Origin: Caldilineaceae bacterium
GTDB lineage: Bacteria > Chloroflexota > Anaerolineae > Caldilineales > Caldilineaceae
DNA length: 43,106 nt
Direction: 5' to 3'
NCBI GenBank assembly: GCA_018003515.1
Contig: JAGNDO010000027.1
Location: forward strand, 22,116-65,221
Shown here piece by piece: positions 25,001 through 34,551 of the stretch; the first letter of the stretch is position 1, and every line of letters starts with the position of its first letter. The position numbers were made by a program, and so were the translations under genes. The notes beneath the pieces were generated by a model. That model was not told the origin of the DNA, ran no database searches, and was given only the letters and a program-made list of their open reading frames with translations.

Positions 25001-25280
25001 GCTCTAGCCGGGTCCGTGACCCATAGGCATCAAGCTAAGGGATCAGGGTGGACCAAAGCGCTGGAAATGAGCTGGCCAATCCCGGAAAGGGCCGGTTCTT
25101 CTTGTGTTCATGCAGTAGTTTTGGCCCATTCCGGGATTGGCGGGGAGATCTCGTCCATTCCCGGAATGCTCTGTTTTTGAGCGCAAATCCCTTAGCTTGA
25201 TGCCTATGGGTCACGGACCCGGCGGGTGCTTCCCAGGATCTTCTGCGGCAGACCCACCGGGTCACGGACCCGGTTAGAGC
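25001..25280. mobile_element. MITE-like element with nested inverted repeats
   Basis: Outer arms 25001-25021 and 25260-25280 match over 21 bp with one mismatch. A 35 bp arm (25008-25042) is repeated in perfect inversion at 25188-25222. A 13 bp pair, GCCAATCCCGGAA (25075-25087) and complement (25129-25141), lies within. A palindrome CATTCCCGGAATG is at 25156-25168. It has no ORF and lies between recO and the MFS gene. The structure fits a non-autonomous element or the ends of a decayed transposon. Confidence 0.65.
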
Positions 25281-25313
25281 AACTTTTTGCGAGGTTATTT
25301 GCGCGGCCAGGTA

Positions 25314-26516
25314 CTACAAACTTGGTTTGGGTCGCTTCAAAGTTTCGGGGACGAGCAGGCCCAACGTCGCCGCGGCCAGGAGACCCACACCGCCCATGAT
25401 CAACGCCGTGGGGCCGAGACCCACCATGTCGGCGATAGCCCCCACGGCCAGAGGACCGCCGGTGGCCCCGGTGTCGCCGATCAGCCGCCAGATGCCCAGA
25501 AATTCGCCCATGCTCTCCTTGGGGGCCAGATCCGCGCCCAGGGTCATCATGGTGCCGGAGCCCAGTCCGTTGCCAAAGCCGATGACGCAACTGGCCAGAA
25601 GCAGCCCGCCAAAGCCGGCCGCCGGTCCCATCACCGGGATCATGCCCATGCCGATGCCTTGGACGATGAAGGAGGGCACATAGGCGAACTTGCGCCCCAC
25701 CCGGTCCATAAGCAGTCCCGCTGGGTAAAAAAGGCTCATGTCGATGGCCGAGCTGATAGAGATGATCAGGCCGATGGCGGTCAGGTCCAGCCCCAGGATG
25801 TCCGCGGCGTAGAGGGGGATGATGCTGCTGCGGGCGCTGCGGATCATCTGGGCGAAGATCTGGCCGGATCCGGCGGGGAGCAGGACGCGATAGTGGTCCC
25901 GCAGGATGGCCCACAAGTGGCCCGTGTGGCCCTTGACCCCGCCCCGGCGCACCACGTCAACGTCCACGGGTACTTCGGTGAAAACGATGGGGAAGACCAG
26001 GCAGAGGGCGGCGATGATGCCGTAGACCAGGAAGGGCATGCTCAGGCCAAAGCGGGCCCCGATCAGACCGCCGATCACCGGGCCGCCGAAGGTGCCCACT
26101 CGGTTGATGCCGCCGTAAATGGCGATGGACTGACCGCGCTGGGTGAGGGGGATGGCGCTGGCCAGATAGGCGTGGCGGGAGATGTTCCACAAGGCCGAGG
26201 TGAAGCCCAGGGCGAAGTTGTAGATCACCAGTTCCCAATAGCTTCCGGCCAAAAAGAGGGCCACGGCAGAGAGGGCCATGCCCGCAATCCCAAGAATCAT
26301 GGAACGTTTCTGCCCCAACCGCCCCAACAGGATGCCAGAGGGCAGATCCCCGACCAGGGTGCCCAAGCCCTGGGCGCCCAGGATCAACCCAATCAATCCA
26401 TAGGAAATATCGAACGACTTGGCATAGACCGGCAGCACAGGAATCAACATACCCCGGCAAAAAGCCAGCAGCAAGGTCGGGGCGTAGACGGGTAGGATCA
26501 GTGGGTGTTTGCGCAT
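25314..26516 (-). CDS. MFS transporter
   Basis: 400 residues from MRKHPLILPVYAPTLLLAFCRGMLIPVLPVYA, with about 12 hydrophobic helices. The loop 2-3 motif is GDLPSGILLGRLGQKRSM (GxLxxxxGRxxxr-like), and a second half-motif is YPAGLLMDRVGRKF, typical of drug or sugar efflux MFS proteins. Substrate cannot be told. The frame is open to 26558, but those codons (QSKILNPKSKI) come from repeat DNA. No Shine-Dalgarno is visible. It lies downstream of the mannosidase operon and is separated from it by a terminator. Confidence 0.88.
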   Translation of the reverse strand: MRKHPLILPVYAPTLLLAFCRGMLIPVLPVYAKSFDISYGLIGLILGAQGLGTLVGDLPSGILLGRLGQKRSMILGIAGMALSAVALFLAGSYWELVIYNFALGFTSALWNISRHAYLASAIPLTQRGQSIAIYGGINRVGTFGGPVIGGLIGARFGLSMPFLVYGIIAALCLVFPIVFTEVPVDVDVVRRGGVKGHTGHLWAILRDHYRVLLPAGSGQIFAQMIRSARSSIIPLYAADILGLDLTAIGLIISISSAIDMSLFYPAGLLMDRVGRKFAYVPSFIVQGIGMGMIPVMGPAAGFGGLLLASCVIGFGNGLGSGTMMTLGADLAPKESMGEFLGIWRLIGDTGATGGPLAVGAIADMVGLGPTALIMGGVGLLAAATLGLLVPETLKRPKPSL

Positions 26517-26612
26517 TGGGATTTTGGATTTTGGATTGAGGATTTTGGATTGCGGCATGGGACGGATTGGGCAAACACCTCAATCCAAAATCAAAAATCC
26601 CCAATCCAAAAT
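26517..26612. repeat. TTTTGGATT repeat leader of the MFS gene
   Basis: Copies of GATTTTGGATT and their inverted copies (CCAATCCAAAAT) fill the leader. It also holds GCAAACACC (26571-26579), whose exact complement GGTGTTTGC (26504-26512) lies at codons 2-5 of the MFS gene. Confidence 0.7.
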
Positions 26613-26651
26613 AAGAAGAGCGTTGCTGTGGTGGACAGCAACGCTCTTCTT
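26613..26651 (-). terminator. Terminator hairpin after the mannosidase operon
   Basis: 16 bp perfect arms AAGAAGAGCGTTGCTG (26613-26628) and complement (26636-26651), with TTATTTT following on the minus strand. Nearly the same hairpin is at 36962-37000. Confidence 0.75.
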
Positions 26652-26689
26652 TTGCCTCCAAAAATGTCGAAACTTTCTGATGTGTTATG

Positions 26690-29245
26690 TCATTTGGCGT
26701 ATGTGTTGTAGACCGAGCGCACGTTGAGCGCGGCCTGGACCATCCCCAGATCCCACCCGGCGGGCAGGGGGGCTGTGATGCGGATGGCTTTCTGAGCCGG
26801 CAAGTCGAAGTAGTTATCGCTGAAGACCACATCGACACCGGTCAGGCTGCATTCCACCAGGCGGGCCAGGGAATGGGTTGACAGATCCATGGTCAGCAGG
26901 TCATCCTTCAGCGTCACATCGGCGTTGATTTGCGGATCGACCAGTGAGACGTGTTTGGTGGGGGCAAAGAGCGCGGTCTGTACGGTCAACCGTTGGTCGC
27001 CTTGCCACAACTCGGCCACAAACACCAAGTCCCGACGGGTATCATCGTCCAAAAATTCAGAAAAGTCGAATTCTTCCACAGCCGTCACGCCCAATGGGTC
27101 TACCTGCACGGCTTTCTCACCCGAGGTCAACACGGCGCCGTCCAGGGTGGTCAAGGCCCACTGCACCGACCCTTGCCAGGCTTCGAGCAGGTCGCTGCTG
27201 AGAAAGATCGACTGGCGCGGCGGGGCATCTTCAATCGAAAGCAGCAAAGGCGCAAAGAAGCGGCGGGCGGCGTAGTGCAAGGCTTTCCAGCGGCCAAAAT
27301 AGTCCAGGCTGGACCAGGACGCCACGGGCCAGCAGTCGTTCAACTGCCAATAGAGGGTGCCCGATACGCGCTGGGTGTGCCGACGCCAATGTTCCACCCC
27401 ATAGCGGATGCCTTCGGCCTGCAAGACCATGCTCAGGTAGACCAGAGAGTCAAAATCCTTGGGCAGGCGAAAGGTGTCCAGCATCTGGCCCACCATGAGC
27501 GAGTTGCCGCTGTCGTTTTTCTGGTGCTGCTCCATGATGTAGGAGGTCATGTTCCAGTCGGCCTCCGCGGCGTAGGTGCGGATGGTCTCCAGGGGCGGCA
27601 GGGCCTGGAAGCCGAACTCGCTCATGAAGCGGGGGTACTGATCCCGGTAGGCGGTGAAGGGCTTGCGGCCATGCCAGACATCCCAATAGTGGGCGTCGCC
27701 CTGGATCTGGCCGTTGACATTGTTGAAGGGTGTGTTCGAGGATGGAGAACTCGGCCAGTAGGGGGTGGCGGGGTCGAACTCTGCTGTCCACTTTGCCAGC
27801 GTGGTGTGGAAAAATTCTTTATAGGCATTTTGCAGAACTTCCCAATCTTCAAGCAAATTACGTTTGCCGATGGACGCCAACAATGAACCCAACGCCGGGA
27901 ATTGCGCAACCAGCGCCGGGAGTTGATCTTCCATGGGATGCTTGGCCCACCCCCAACTCTCCCAACCCCATTCCATTTCGTTGTTTCCACACCACAGGGC
28001 CAGGCTGGCGCGATGGCGCAGACGGCGGATGTTTTCGACCACTTCGACACGCACATTCTCAACAAATTCGGGGTCATCCAGGGGGTAGATGCTGCACGAA
28101 AAGATGAAATCCTGCCAGACCAGGATGCCATACCGGTCACACAGGTCGTAGAAGCGCTCTTCCTCGTAGAAGCCGCCGCCCCACACCCGCAGCATGTTCT
28201 GGTGCGTCTCCACCGCGGCGCGAATCAGCCCTTCCAGATAAGCGTCCGAGATGCGGGTCGGGAAGGAATCCGCCGGGATCCAGTTGGAGCCTTTGGCGAA
28301 GATCGGTTGGCCGTTGACGACGAAGGTGAAGGAACGCCCCCACTCGTCCGGCTCTTGGCGCAGTTCAATCGTGCGCAGCCCCAGTTGATAATCCTTTTCA
28401 TCCAGGATCACCCCAGACCGGCTCAGTCGCACCCGAACGGAATAGAGCGGTTGATCCCCCCACCCATTCGGCCACCAGAGTTGAGGATGGGGGATGGGCA
28501 CAGAGACCGTTGCGGTCTCGGAGATCTCGGCGGTCTGCTCGATGACCGAGCCATCCGGCGCGGTGATGGTGACGGACAGGGCCAAGGGATCGGCGGCCAT
28601 CTCGAAGCGCTCGATCCCGGCTTCAACCTCAACCGTGACCTCTCCGCCATCATGACGTTGCTGGAGATTAACATCCGCCAGACGAGCCACACCGAACGCC
28701 TCCAGCCGCACATCCTTCCAAACGCCGATTGGCGGCAGTTGCGGACCCCAATCCCAGCCGAATTGGCAGGGGGCCTTGCGCAGATGCGGCCCGCCAGGGA
28801 TGGCCTGGGAAACGCCGGGCAGGGGACGGACGGACTGTTGGGCGGTGACAAAACCCACGGGGGACGCAAACGCGATGCACAGCTCATTTTCGCCGGTTTT
28901 GAGCAACGGCTTCACATCCCAGCGATATTGGCGGAACATGTTGTCCGTTTGCCCCAAGGTCTGGCCATTCAATTCGACCGTGGCCAAGGTATCCAGCCCG
29001 TCGCAGACCAGCCAGATATGGGGCTGGTTCAGCAGGTCGGCGGTGACGGCAAACTGATGACGATAATCCCAATCCGCCTCGGCCACCCACGCCACACGCC
29101 GCTCATTGTCGCCCACAAAGGGGTCGGGGATGCGGTCCAGGGCCAGCAAGTCGGTATGTACGCCGCCGGGGACCGTGGCGGGCAGCCACGCTTCTGTGTC
29201 AGCCTGGCGAAATTGCCAAGCGCCTGTCAAAGATTGAATTTTCAT
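26690..29245 (-). CDS. GH2 family beta-mannosidase
   Basis: 851 residues, no signal peptide, so intracellular. It hydrolyses terminal beta-mannosyl residues from oligosaccharides. The acid/base glutamate is E423 in WCGNNEMEWG, and the nucleophile is E543 in MSEFGFQALP, the pair found in bacterial and mammalian beta-mannosidases. The N-terminal jelly roll starts SLTGAWQFRQADTEAWLPATVPGGVHTDL. The segment KAPCQFGWDWGPQLPPIGVWKDV is also typical. CAGGAAAA lies before the ATG. It is the last gene of the minus-strand ABC operon, 19 bp after the deacetylase gene. Beta-mannosidase is favoured over beta-galactosidase by the NNEMEW and QFGWDWGP blocks. Confidence 0.93.
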   Translation of the reverse strand: MKIQSLTGAWQFRQADTEAWLPATVPGGVHTDLLALDRIPDPFVGDNERRVAWVAEADWDYRHQFAVTADLLNQPHIWLVCDGLDTLATVELNGQTLGQTDNMFRQYRWDVKPLLKTGENELCIAFASPVGFVTAQQSVRPLPGVSQAIPGGPHLRKAPCQFGWDWGPQLPPIGVWKDVRLEAFGVARLADVNLQQRHDGGEVTVEVEAGIERFEMAADPLALSVTITAPDGSVIEQTAEISETATVSVPIPHPQLWWPNGWGDQPLYSVRVRLSRSGVILDEKDYQLGLRTIELRQEPDEWGRSFTFVVNGQPIFAKGSNWIPADSFPTRISDAYLEGLIRAAVETHQNMLRVWGGGFYEEERFYDLCDRYGILVWQDFIFSCSIYPLDDPEFVENVRVEVVENIRRLRHRASLALWCGNNEMEWGWESWGWAKHPMEDQLPALVAQFPALGSLLASIGKRNLLEDWEVLQNAYKEFFHTTLAKWTAEFDPATPYWPSSPSSNTPFNNVNGQIQGDAHYWDVWHGRKPFTAYRDQYPRFMSEFGFQALPPLETIRTYAAEADWNMTSYIMEQHQKNDSGNSLMVGQMLDTFRLPKDFDSLVYLSMVLQAEGIRYGVEHWRRHTQRVSGTLYWQLNDCWPVASWSSLDYFGRWKALHYAARRFFAPLLLSIEDAPPRQSIFLSSDLLEAWQGSVQWALTTLDGAVLTSGEKAVQVDPLGVTAVEEFDFSEFLDDDTRRDLVFVAELWQGDQRLTVQTALFAPTKHVSLVDPQINADVTLKDDLLTMDLSTHSLARLVECSLTGVDVVFSDNYFDLPAQKAIRITAPLPAGWDLGMVQAALNVRSVYNTYAK

Positions 29246-29264
29246 GGTCTGTTTTCCTGAGAAG

Positions 29265-30119
29265 TTAGATTGTTTGCCAAACAGTTTGTATGGCTCGATA
29301 GTCCAGAAGGATGATCCCTTCTTTTTGGATGATGTCCTTGGCCGCTTGAGACACCAAGAAGTCGTAATCCGTCTGGCGGATATGGTTGCCGCCTGGCTCT
29401 AGGGCCGACAATTCAGCACTGTCGAGGCCCGGATGCACCGCCCATTCACTCAGCCCGACGGGCAGATTGCGCAACAGGTCAGCATAGTGCGTCGCTTTGG
29501 TGGCCGGGTCCAGGCCGTAGCTGTCGAGAACGTCGTGATCGTTGGTGGGGAACCCCTGGCTTTGCAGTTTTTCGATCAGGGGCCGGATGAAAACCCGCAG
29601 CGCCAGCCCGTATTCTCGCGCCAGCCTGAACATCACATGGAAGATGTCCGGGCGATTGCTGATGCGCAGGGAATGCCAGTCCAGGTGGGTCGGGTGCAGT
29701 CCCGCGGCCAGCACAATCTCGATCTGTGTCCTGAATTCCGTCTCCATTTGATCGAGCTTGACCTGGGCCAGGAATTCGCCCATGTGATCAAAATCGTAGA
29801 AGTATCCCGCCTTATCGACCAAGGACGGTATCTTTTCTGTGGCCGTCACCGGTTTCCAACGGTTGTGCGTCGAATCGGAGATGGCGGTGAGGTGAACGGC
29901 AAAGGGGATGTGGGGAGGGTCGGCGAGGAAACGCGTGGCCTGCAACGTGCCGGGGCAGGGGACCATCAAGCTGGTGGAGCGGACCACGCCTGCCGTCAAC
30001 GCGCCGATGATGGCTTCATTGACCGCATGGCACATGCCGAAATCATCGGCGTTGATAATCAGAAGACGAGCATCGGCCGGATAGCCAAGCAATTGGTTTG
30101 TCTGGCTATTGGGCGTCAT
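29265..30119 (-). CDS. YdjC/ChbG-type carbohydrate deacetylase
   Basis: 284 residues, ATG at 30119 with AGGAAG upstream. The family (ChbG, HpnK) removes acetyl groups from N-acetylated sugars. The metal-site motif NADDFG is at 23-28, with H76 in FAVHLTAI and a second site LDWH at about 150. It lies between the ABC transporter genes and the mannosidase, so it probably trims acetyl groups from imported oligosaccharides. Possible substrates are acetylated mannan or an N-acetylhexosamine unit. Which one cannot be told from sequence. Confidence 0.85.
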   Translation of the reverse strand: MTPNSQTNQLLGYPADARLLIINADDFGMCHAVNEAIIGALTAGVVRSTSLMVPCPGTLQATRFLADPPHIPFAVHLTAISDSTHNRWKPVTATEKIPSLVDKAGYFYDFDHMGEFLAQVKLDQMETEFRTQIEIVLAAGLHPTHLDWHSLRISNRPDIFHVMFRLAREYGLALRVFIRPLIEKLQSQGFPTNDHDVLDSYGLDPATKATHYADLLRNLPVGLSEWAVHPGLDSAELSALEPGGNHIRQTDYDFLVSQAAKDIIQKEGIILLDYRAIQTVWQTI

Positions 30120-30208
30120 GCTCGTCTTCCTGTCCAACTATTCCTAGATTTCGCTCGAATCCAAAGTCAAGAGGAACGCGGTTCTTTGGGATCTCAGGGG
30201 GTCAAGCC

Positions 30209-30274
30209 ACGTCCCCGGCACTCGCCACCAGAAGCGGCGAACATGAAACTAGTTGTGGCGAGTGCCGGGGACGT
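30209..30274. repeat. Perfect 20 bp inverted repeat
   Basis: Arms ACGTCCCCGGCACTCGCCAC (30209-30228) and exact complement (30255-30274), 26-base loop. It lies between the last ATPase gene and the deacetylase gene of the operon and may be an mRNA processing or attenuation point. No U-run. Confidence 0.75.
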
Positions 30275-30308
30275 TCACCTCATGAAATCCGGTAGAGCCA
30301 GGAACGCA

Positions 30309-31121
30309 TCAGACCGTTGAGAGATCCCATTCCTCATAGATCTTCGGCACATCGTTGATCAAGCGTTGCGTGTAAGGCTCCTTCGGATGCAGAATCACCT
30401 GGTCGGCCGACCCGCGTTCAACGAACTTTCCGCTCTCCATAATATACACGCTGTCGGACACGTAGTACGCCAGGCCGATGTCGTGGGTGATAAAGATCAG
30501 GGTCATATTGGATTCATCCCGCAATTTCATCAGATAATCCAGGATGGTGGCGCGAGAACAGGCGTCGATCATGGAGGTCGGCTCATCCGCCACCAGGATC
30601 TGGGGCTTGAGCAGGAAGATGCGGGCGATCATCAAGCGCTGCATCTGTCCGCCCGAAAGTTCAAAGGGATATTTGTTGGTCAATTCTTCGAACTTCAGGT
30701 TGACGAAGCTGCATGCCTCCGTCATCATTGCGATTTTCTCTGCACGGGGAAGGCGTTTACCGCCACGCATACGAATACAATCCAGGAGTACAGAATCAAT
30801 CTTGCTGAACATATTGTATGCAGAGAACGGATCCTGAAAGATGGCCTGGATATTCTTCCAGTATTCCTGTTTCTTCTTTTGCGTCCTGATATCACGCTTC
30901 TGCCCTTGGAAGTAAACATCCCCCTCGGTGGCGTTGATCAAGCCCAAAAGCACCTTGGCCAAGGTGGTCTTGCCGCTACCGGATTCGCCCACGATGGAGA
31001 TGATTTCGCCCTCGTAGAAGTCGAAATCCACATGATCGACGGCGACAGTTTTCGTGTGGCCAAATCCAAACACCTTGGTAAGCCCTGACCCACTCAAGCA
31101 TAGTTTCTTTTCACTGGTCAT
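30309..31121 (-). CDS. ABC transporter ATPase, OppF/DppF type
   Basis: 270 residues. Walker A GESGSGKT is at 45-52, Q-loop FQDPFS about 95-100, signature LSGGQ at 155-159, Walker B ILVADEP at 175-181 and H-loop ITHD. It energises uptake with the preceding ATPase and two permeases. The start overlaps the previous gene by 11 bp and has GGGAGG upstream. It lacks the Cys-containing oligo_HPY tail seen in its partner, as is common for a second ATPase. Confidence 0.93.
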   Translation of the reverse strand: MTSEKKLCLSGSGLTKVFGFGHTKTVAVDHVDFDFYEGEIISIVGESGSGKTTLAKVLLGLINATEGDVYFQGQKRDIRTQKKKQEYWKNIQAIFQDPFSAYNMFSKIDSVLLDCIRMRGGKRLPRAEKIAMMTEACSFVNLKFEELTNKYPFELSGGQMQRLMIARIFLLKPQILVADEPTSMIDACSRATILDYLMKLRDESNMTLIFITHDIGLAYYVSDSVYIMESGKFVERGSADQVILHPKEPYTQRLINDVPKIYEEWDLSTV

Positions 31122-32121
31122 GCTTGTAAACCTCCCTCAGTGTCTCTTCCGACAGGACACAGCGATAGGTACGACCATACCCCACATCGTGAAGAGCCAC
31201 AGAAGTCACACGGCATTCTGGCCGAACATGTTTACAGCGTTCGGCAAAGCGGCAACCGGCCGGCGGGTTCTTCAGGTTGGGCGGCACCCCAGGAATCGCC
31301 GTCAACTTGACATCCCGCAGACCTGCCTCGGGCACAATGATCGACCCCATAAGTCCTTTGGCATAGGGATGGAGGGGATCAAAGACGGCTTGTTTGGCCG
31401 GGGCCTTCTCCACGATCTGCCCGGCGTACATGATCATGATATCGTCGGTGACGTTGTAGAGCAGGGGAAGTTCGTGGGTGATGAAGATCATGGATTTGAT
31501 GAACCCCTTTTCCATCAAATCTCTTAGCATCTTGATGACCATCTTCTGGGACGTGACATCCAGCGCCGAGGAAGGCTCATCGGCAATCAGCACCTTTGGC
31601 CGCATAATCACCGACACCGCGATCACCGTGCGCTGTTTCATGCCGCCGGAAAGTTCAACCGGATATTTTTGCAGCACCTCGGCCGGCAGCCCCAGAATTT
31701 CAAAGCTCTCTCTGGCCAGGTCATAGATGGCCTTCTTGTTTGCGGTTGGATCATGGGCCAGCACGACATCTTCGATAAATTTGATGATCTTGCGGGTGGG
31801 GTTGAGCGCGTTCATGGCGGACTGGGGGATATAGGCGATCTCCGACCCCAAGATCGATTGACGAACATCATCCGGCTTCATGCCGGTGATGTTCTGCCCG
31901 TCAATGATGATCTCGCCGCTGGTATAGTGCAGGGGCGGGAAGTAATAGCCCATCAGGCTGAGGGCCAGGGTTGATTTTCCGCAGCCGGATTCGCCGGCGA
32001 TGCCCAGAGATTTGCCCTCTTCAACCTTCAGAGAGACATGGTCAACCGCATAAATATCTTCCCGGAAGCGGGTGATGTATTTGGTGGTCAGGTCTCGAAC
32101 CTCTAGCACAACTTTTGCCAT
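31111..32121 (-). CDS. ABC transporter ATPase, OppD/DppD type
   Basis: 336 residues from the ATG at 32121, chosen for AGGTGA five bases upstream; a GTG three codons earlier is also open. Walker [10 protein letters not shown] is at 43-51, followed by LSGGMKQR and [12 protein letters not shown]. The C-terminal oligo_HPY extension has the cysteine motif [15 protein letters not shown], found in peptide- and oligosaccharide-type importers. The preceding permease gene ends only 9 bp away, so this is one operon. Confidence 0.93.
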   Translation of the reverse strand: MAKVVLEVRDLTTKYITRFREDIYAVDHVSLKVEEGKSLGIAGESGCGKSTLALSLMGYYFPPLHYTSGEIIIDGQNITGMKPDDVRQSILGSEIAYIPQSAMNALNPTRKIIKFIEDVVLAHDPTANKKAIYDLARESFEILGLPAEVLQKYPVELSGGMKQRTVIAVSVIMRPKVLIADEPSSALDVTSQKMVIKMLRDLMEKGFIKSMIFITHELPLLYNVTDDIMIMYAGQIVEKAPAKQAVFDPLHPYAKGLMGSIIVPEAGLRDVKLTAIPGVPPNLKNPPAGCRFAERCKHVRPECRVTSVALHDVGYGRTYRCVLSEETLREVYKHDQ

Positions 32122-32130
32122 ATCGTTCAC

Positions 32131-33384
32131 CTAGTCTCTCAGCGCGGGGTTGAATACTTGGTCCAGTCCGGTGTTCATCAGATTCATCGAGAATGTGATC
32201 AGGGCGATGGTGATGAGTACGGGCAGGTATGCCCACCATTTTTCCAGGATATGCGCCTGGTAGATCATGGCCCAGTTCAGCATCAGCCCCAGGGTGGGCA
32301 CTTCGGTGGTTCTCGGTCCCAATCCAATGATCGACAACCCAGCCTCGGTCAGAATACCAGCAGAAATCTGCAAAATGAACGCCATGACGACATAAGAGGC
32401 CACGTAGGGCAGAATATCCGTGAGGATGATGTGGGGGATCGAGTGCCCGGATAGTTTTGAGAGATTGACATGATCCCGATTGCGCAGGGAAATCACCTGG
32501 GAACGCACGGCCCGGGTCGTCCAGGGCCAGGCCGTAAACCCGATCACCATTGCGATGGTAAACGCCCCCCGTTTATCCTGTCCGATGCTGAACGAAATCA
32601 GGATCAACAACACAAAAGAGGGAATGACGATAAAAAGATTGGTGATGAGCATGATTATGTCATCCGTAGGCCCGCCGATATACCCCGCCGCCAGACCCAA
32701 AATCAACCCAATCAGGGTTGCGATAATCCCGGCGACAAAGCCAATCTGCAAGGAGACACCCGTGGCGCTCACCAACTCGGTCAGAATATCCCGGCCAAAG
32801 TTGTCGGTGCCCAGGGGCAATAATCGCACGTTTGCCACCTCGCCGATATTCACATAATCGGATTGTTTGACCATGCCGCTCTCTTCCAGGACACCCGTCT
32901 CCGGGTTCTTGACGGCAATGATCGCCCCTGCGGTTGACAGAAGCCCTTGGATCGAGGCATTGACCCGTTGATAGTATCTTTGCTTGGCAAAGGTCATCCC
33001 CGCAACGCTTTTTTGGGGATCGTATCTGCTCTCCCACAGACCCAGGAGGCTTTCCGTGTCTGCGGTGTCGATGTCGCCTTCGGGCACCCCGTCCGCCACA
33101 AGCCAATCCTTCATGGACAGGCGGTCGGCGGGGCTTAACTTGCTGGCAATCCGCTTGGTGGCGGCATCATCCAGATTCAGGATGTATGTAGACGGGGCCG
33201 TGATGCTATCAAACGAACTCACATAGATCCCAGGCGGGAAGAAAGTGCCCTGCCCAATGATCAGCAAGGGGGGGGTTGTGATAAATAGCGGGTAGATGAT
33301 CACGATCAACAAAATCGCTGCGAAAATGGCAAAGCCAATCACAAACTTTCCGGATCGAAAAACCTGGCGGAGCATATGTTGCAT
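32131..33384 (-). CDS. ABC transporter permease, DppC type, large periplasmic insert
   Basis: 417 residues, AAGGAGAG ribosome site. One helix at about 15-37 is followed by an unusually long outside loop of roughly 140-150 residues ([20 protein letters not shown] to [16 protein letters not shown]), then five helices. The EAA-like loop is [28 protein letters not shown]. DppC permeases normally have about 300 residues, so the loop accounts for the extra length. It pairs with the DppB-type permease 15 bp upstream. Confidence 0.92.
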   Translation of the reverse strand: MQHMLRQVFRSGKFVIGFAIFAAILLIVIIYPLFITTPPLLIIGQGTFFPPGIYVSSFDSITAPSTYILNLDDAATKRIASKLSPADRLSMKDWLVADGVPEGDIDTADTESLLGLWESRYDPQKSVAGMTFAKQRYYQRVNASIQGLLSTAGAIIAVKNPETGVLEESGMVKQSDYVNIGEVANVRLLPLGTDNFGRDILTELVSATGVSLQIGFVAGIIATLIGLILGLAAGYIGGPTDDIIMLITNLFIVIPSFVLLILISFSIGQDKRGAFTIAMVIGFTAWPWTTRAVRSQVISLRNRDHVNLSKLSGHSIPHIILTDILPYVASYVVMAFILQISAGILTEAGLSIIGLGPRTTEVPTLGLMLNWAMIYQAHILEKWWAYLPVLITIALITFSMNLMNTGLDQVFNPALRD

Positions 33385-33398
33385 AACAGCATCTCTCC

Positions 33399-34403
33399 TT
33401 AATCAGCCTGGGTTGTCTTGATGCGTGGGTCGATAAAGCCATACAAAATTTCGATGACAAAGTTGGCCGTCAACACCATCATGGTGATGATCAAGGTGGC
33501 TGCCGAGATGAGCGGATAATCCTGCCCCATGACGGCGTTCAAGAGCGTGGTGCCAAGCCCTGGATAGCTAAAGATGATCTCCGCCACCAGCGCGCCGCCC
33601 ACCATGGTGCCGATGGATAGGGCCAAGCCGGTCACCTGGGGCAGCATGGCATTGCGAAAGACATAGCCGACGATCTTTCGATCTTTGATGCCCATGAAGC
33701 GGCTGTATTTGACATAATCTGCGTTGAGTTCATAGATGGACATGGATCTCATGCCGATCGCCTGACCGCCAATGGCAATCACCACGATGGACCAGAAGGG
33801 CAATTGATAGTGGACAATGGCCGACCAGACGAATTTCCAACTGGCGCTGGGGATCAGGTCAAAGCCATAGCCGCCCGAGGTGGGGAACCATTTTAGGCGC
33901 ACCCCAAAAATCACCATAAAGATGATGGCCATGCCAAAGGCCGGGAAGTTGCTGACAAAGATGCTGATGGGCATGAGGACTTTGTCAAAGCCGCCCTTGA
34001 TGTAAGCGGCCAGGGCGCCCAGTGTGTTCCCAATCAGCCAGCCAACGATGATCGCCGGGAACTGTAGCGCCACAGTCCACCAGATGGAAGCGCCGAGTAC
34101 GTCCGCCACGGTTCTGGGATATTGGCTGAACGAGAAGCCGAAGTTGCCTTGGGCCACGTTCCTCACATAGAGGAAAAACTGCTCGATCATGGGCCGATTG
34201 GTGCCAAACAGTTCCGTGTATTGCTGATAGATCGCTTGCACGCCGGTTGAATTGCTCATGCCTTGGGCCAACCTTGCCACGATGGCGGCCACCGGATCCC
34301 CCGGCATCAAGCGCGGCAGGATGAAATTCAACAGGAAGGCGAAAACGAAGGTGACGGCAAACCAACCAAACTTGTTGAGAAAATACTTTCGGTAGCCTTT
34401 CAA
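33399..34403 (-). CDS. ABC transporter permease, DppB type
   Basis: About 334 residues with six hydrophobic helices and the EAA loop [32 protein letters not shown] place the start at the TTG at 34403 because AGAGGGGG lies 7 bases upstream and [16 protein letters not shown] matches the usual DppB opening. An ATG at 34427 without ribosome site is the alternative, and the frame stays open to 34472. It follows the substrate-binding lipoprotein gene across a terminator-like hairpin, so it is likely transcribed at a lower level. Confidence 0.88.
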   Translation of the reverse strand: MKGYRKYFLNKFGWFAVTFVFAFLLNFILPRLMPGDPVAAIVARLAQGMSNSTGVQAIYQQYTELFGTNRPMIEQFFLYVRNVAQGNFGFSFSQYPRTVADVLGASIWWTVALQFPAIIVGWLIGNTLGALAAYIKGGFDKVLMPISIFVSNFPAFGMAIIFMVIFGVRLKWFPTSGGYGFDLIPSASWKFVWSAIVHYQLPFWSIVVIAIGGQAIGMRSMSIYELNADYVKYSRFMGIKDRKIVGYVFRNAMLPQVTGLALSIGTMVGGALVAEIIFSYPGLGTTLLNAVMGQDYPLISAATLIITMMVLTANFVIEILYGFIDPRIKTTQAD

Positions 34404-34497
34404 CCCAACACCCCCTCTAGCTGACATTTCGGCTCGGTGTGTGTGGCCGATTTGACCGACCCCACACAACAAACACAGAATGATCCCCCCGTAAAAA

Positions 34498-34537
34498 ACA
34501 ATCCGCCATGTCCCGGGGGCTGGACATGGCGGATTGT
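34498..34537 (-). terminator. Intercistronic terminator after the binding protein gene
   Basis: 16 bp perfect arms (34498-34513 and 34522-34537). On the minus strand they are followed by GTTTTTTAC, a U-run. It lies 15 bp after the binding protein stop and before the permeases. This is a common way to make more binding protein than membrane subunits. Confidence 0.8.
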
Positions 34538-34551
34538 CACCAAATGACAGG

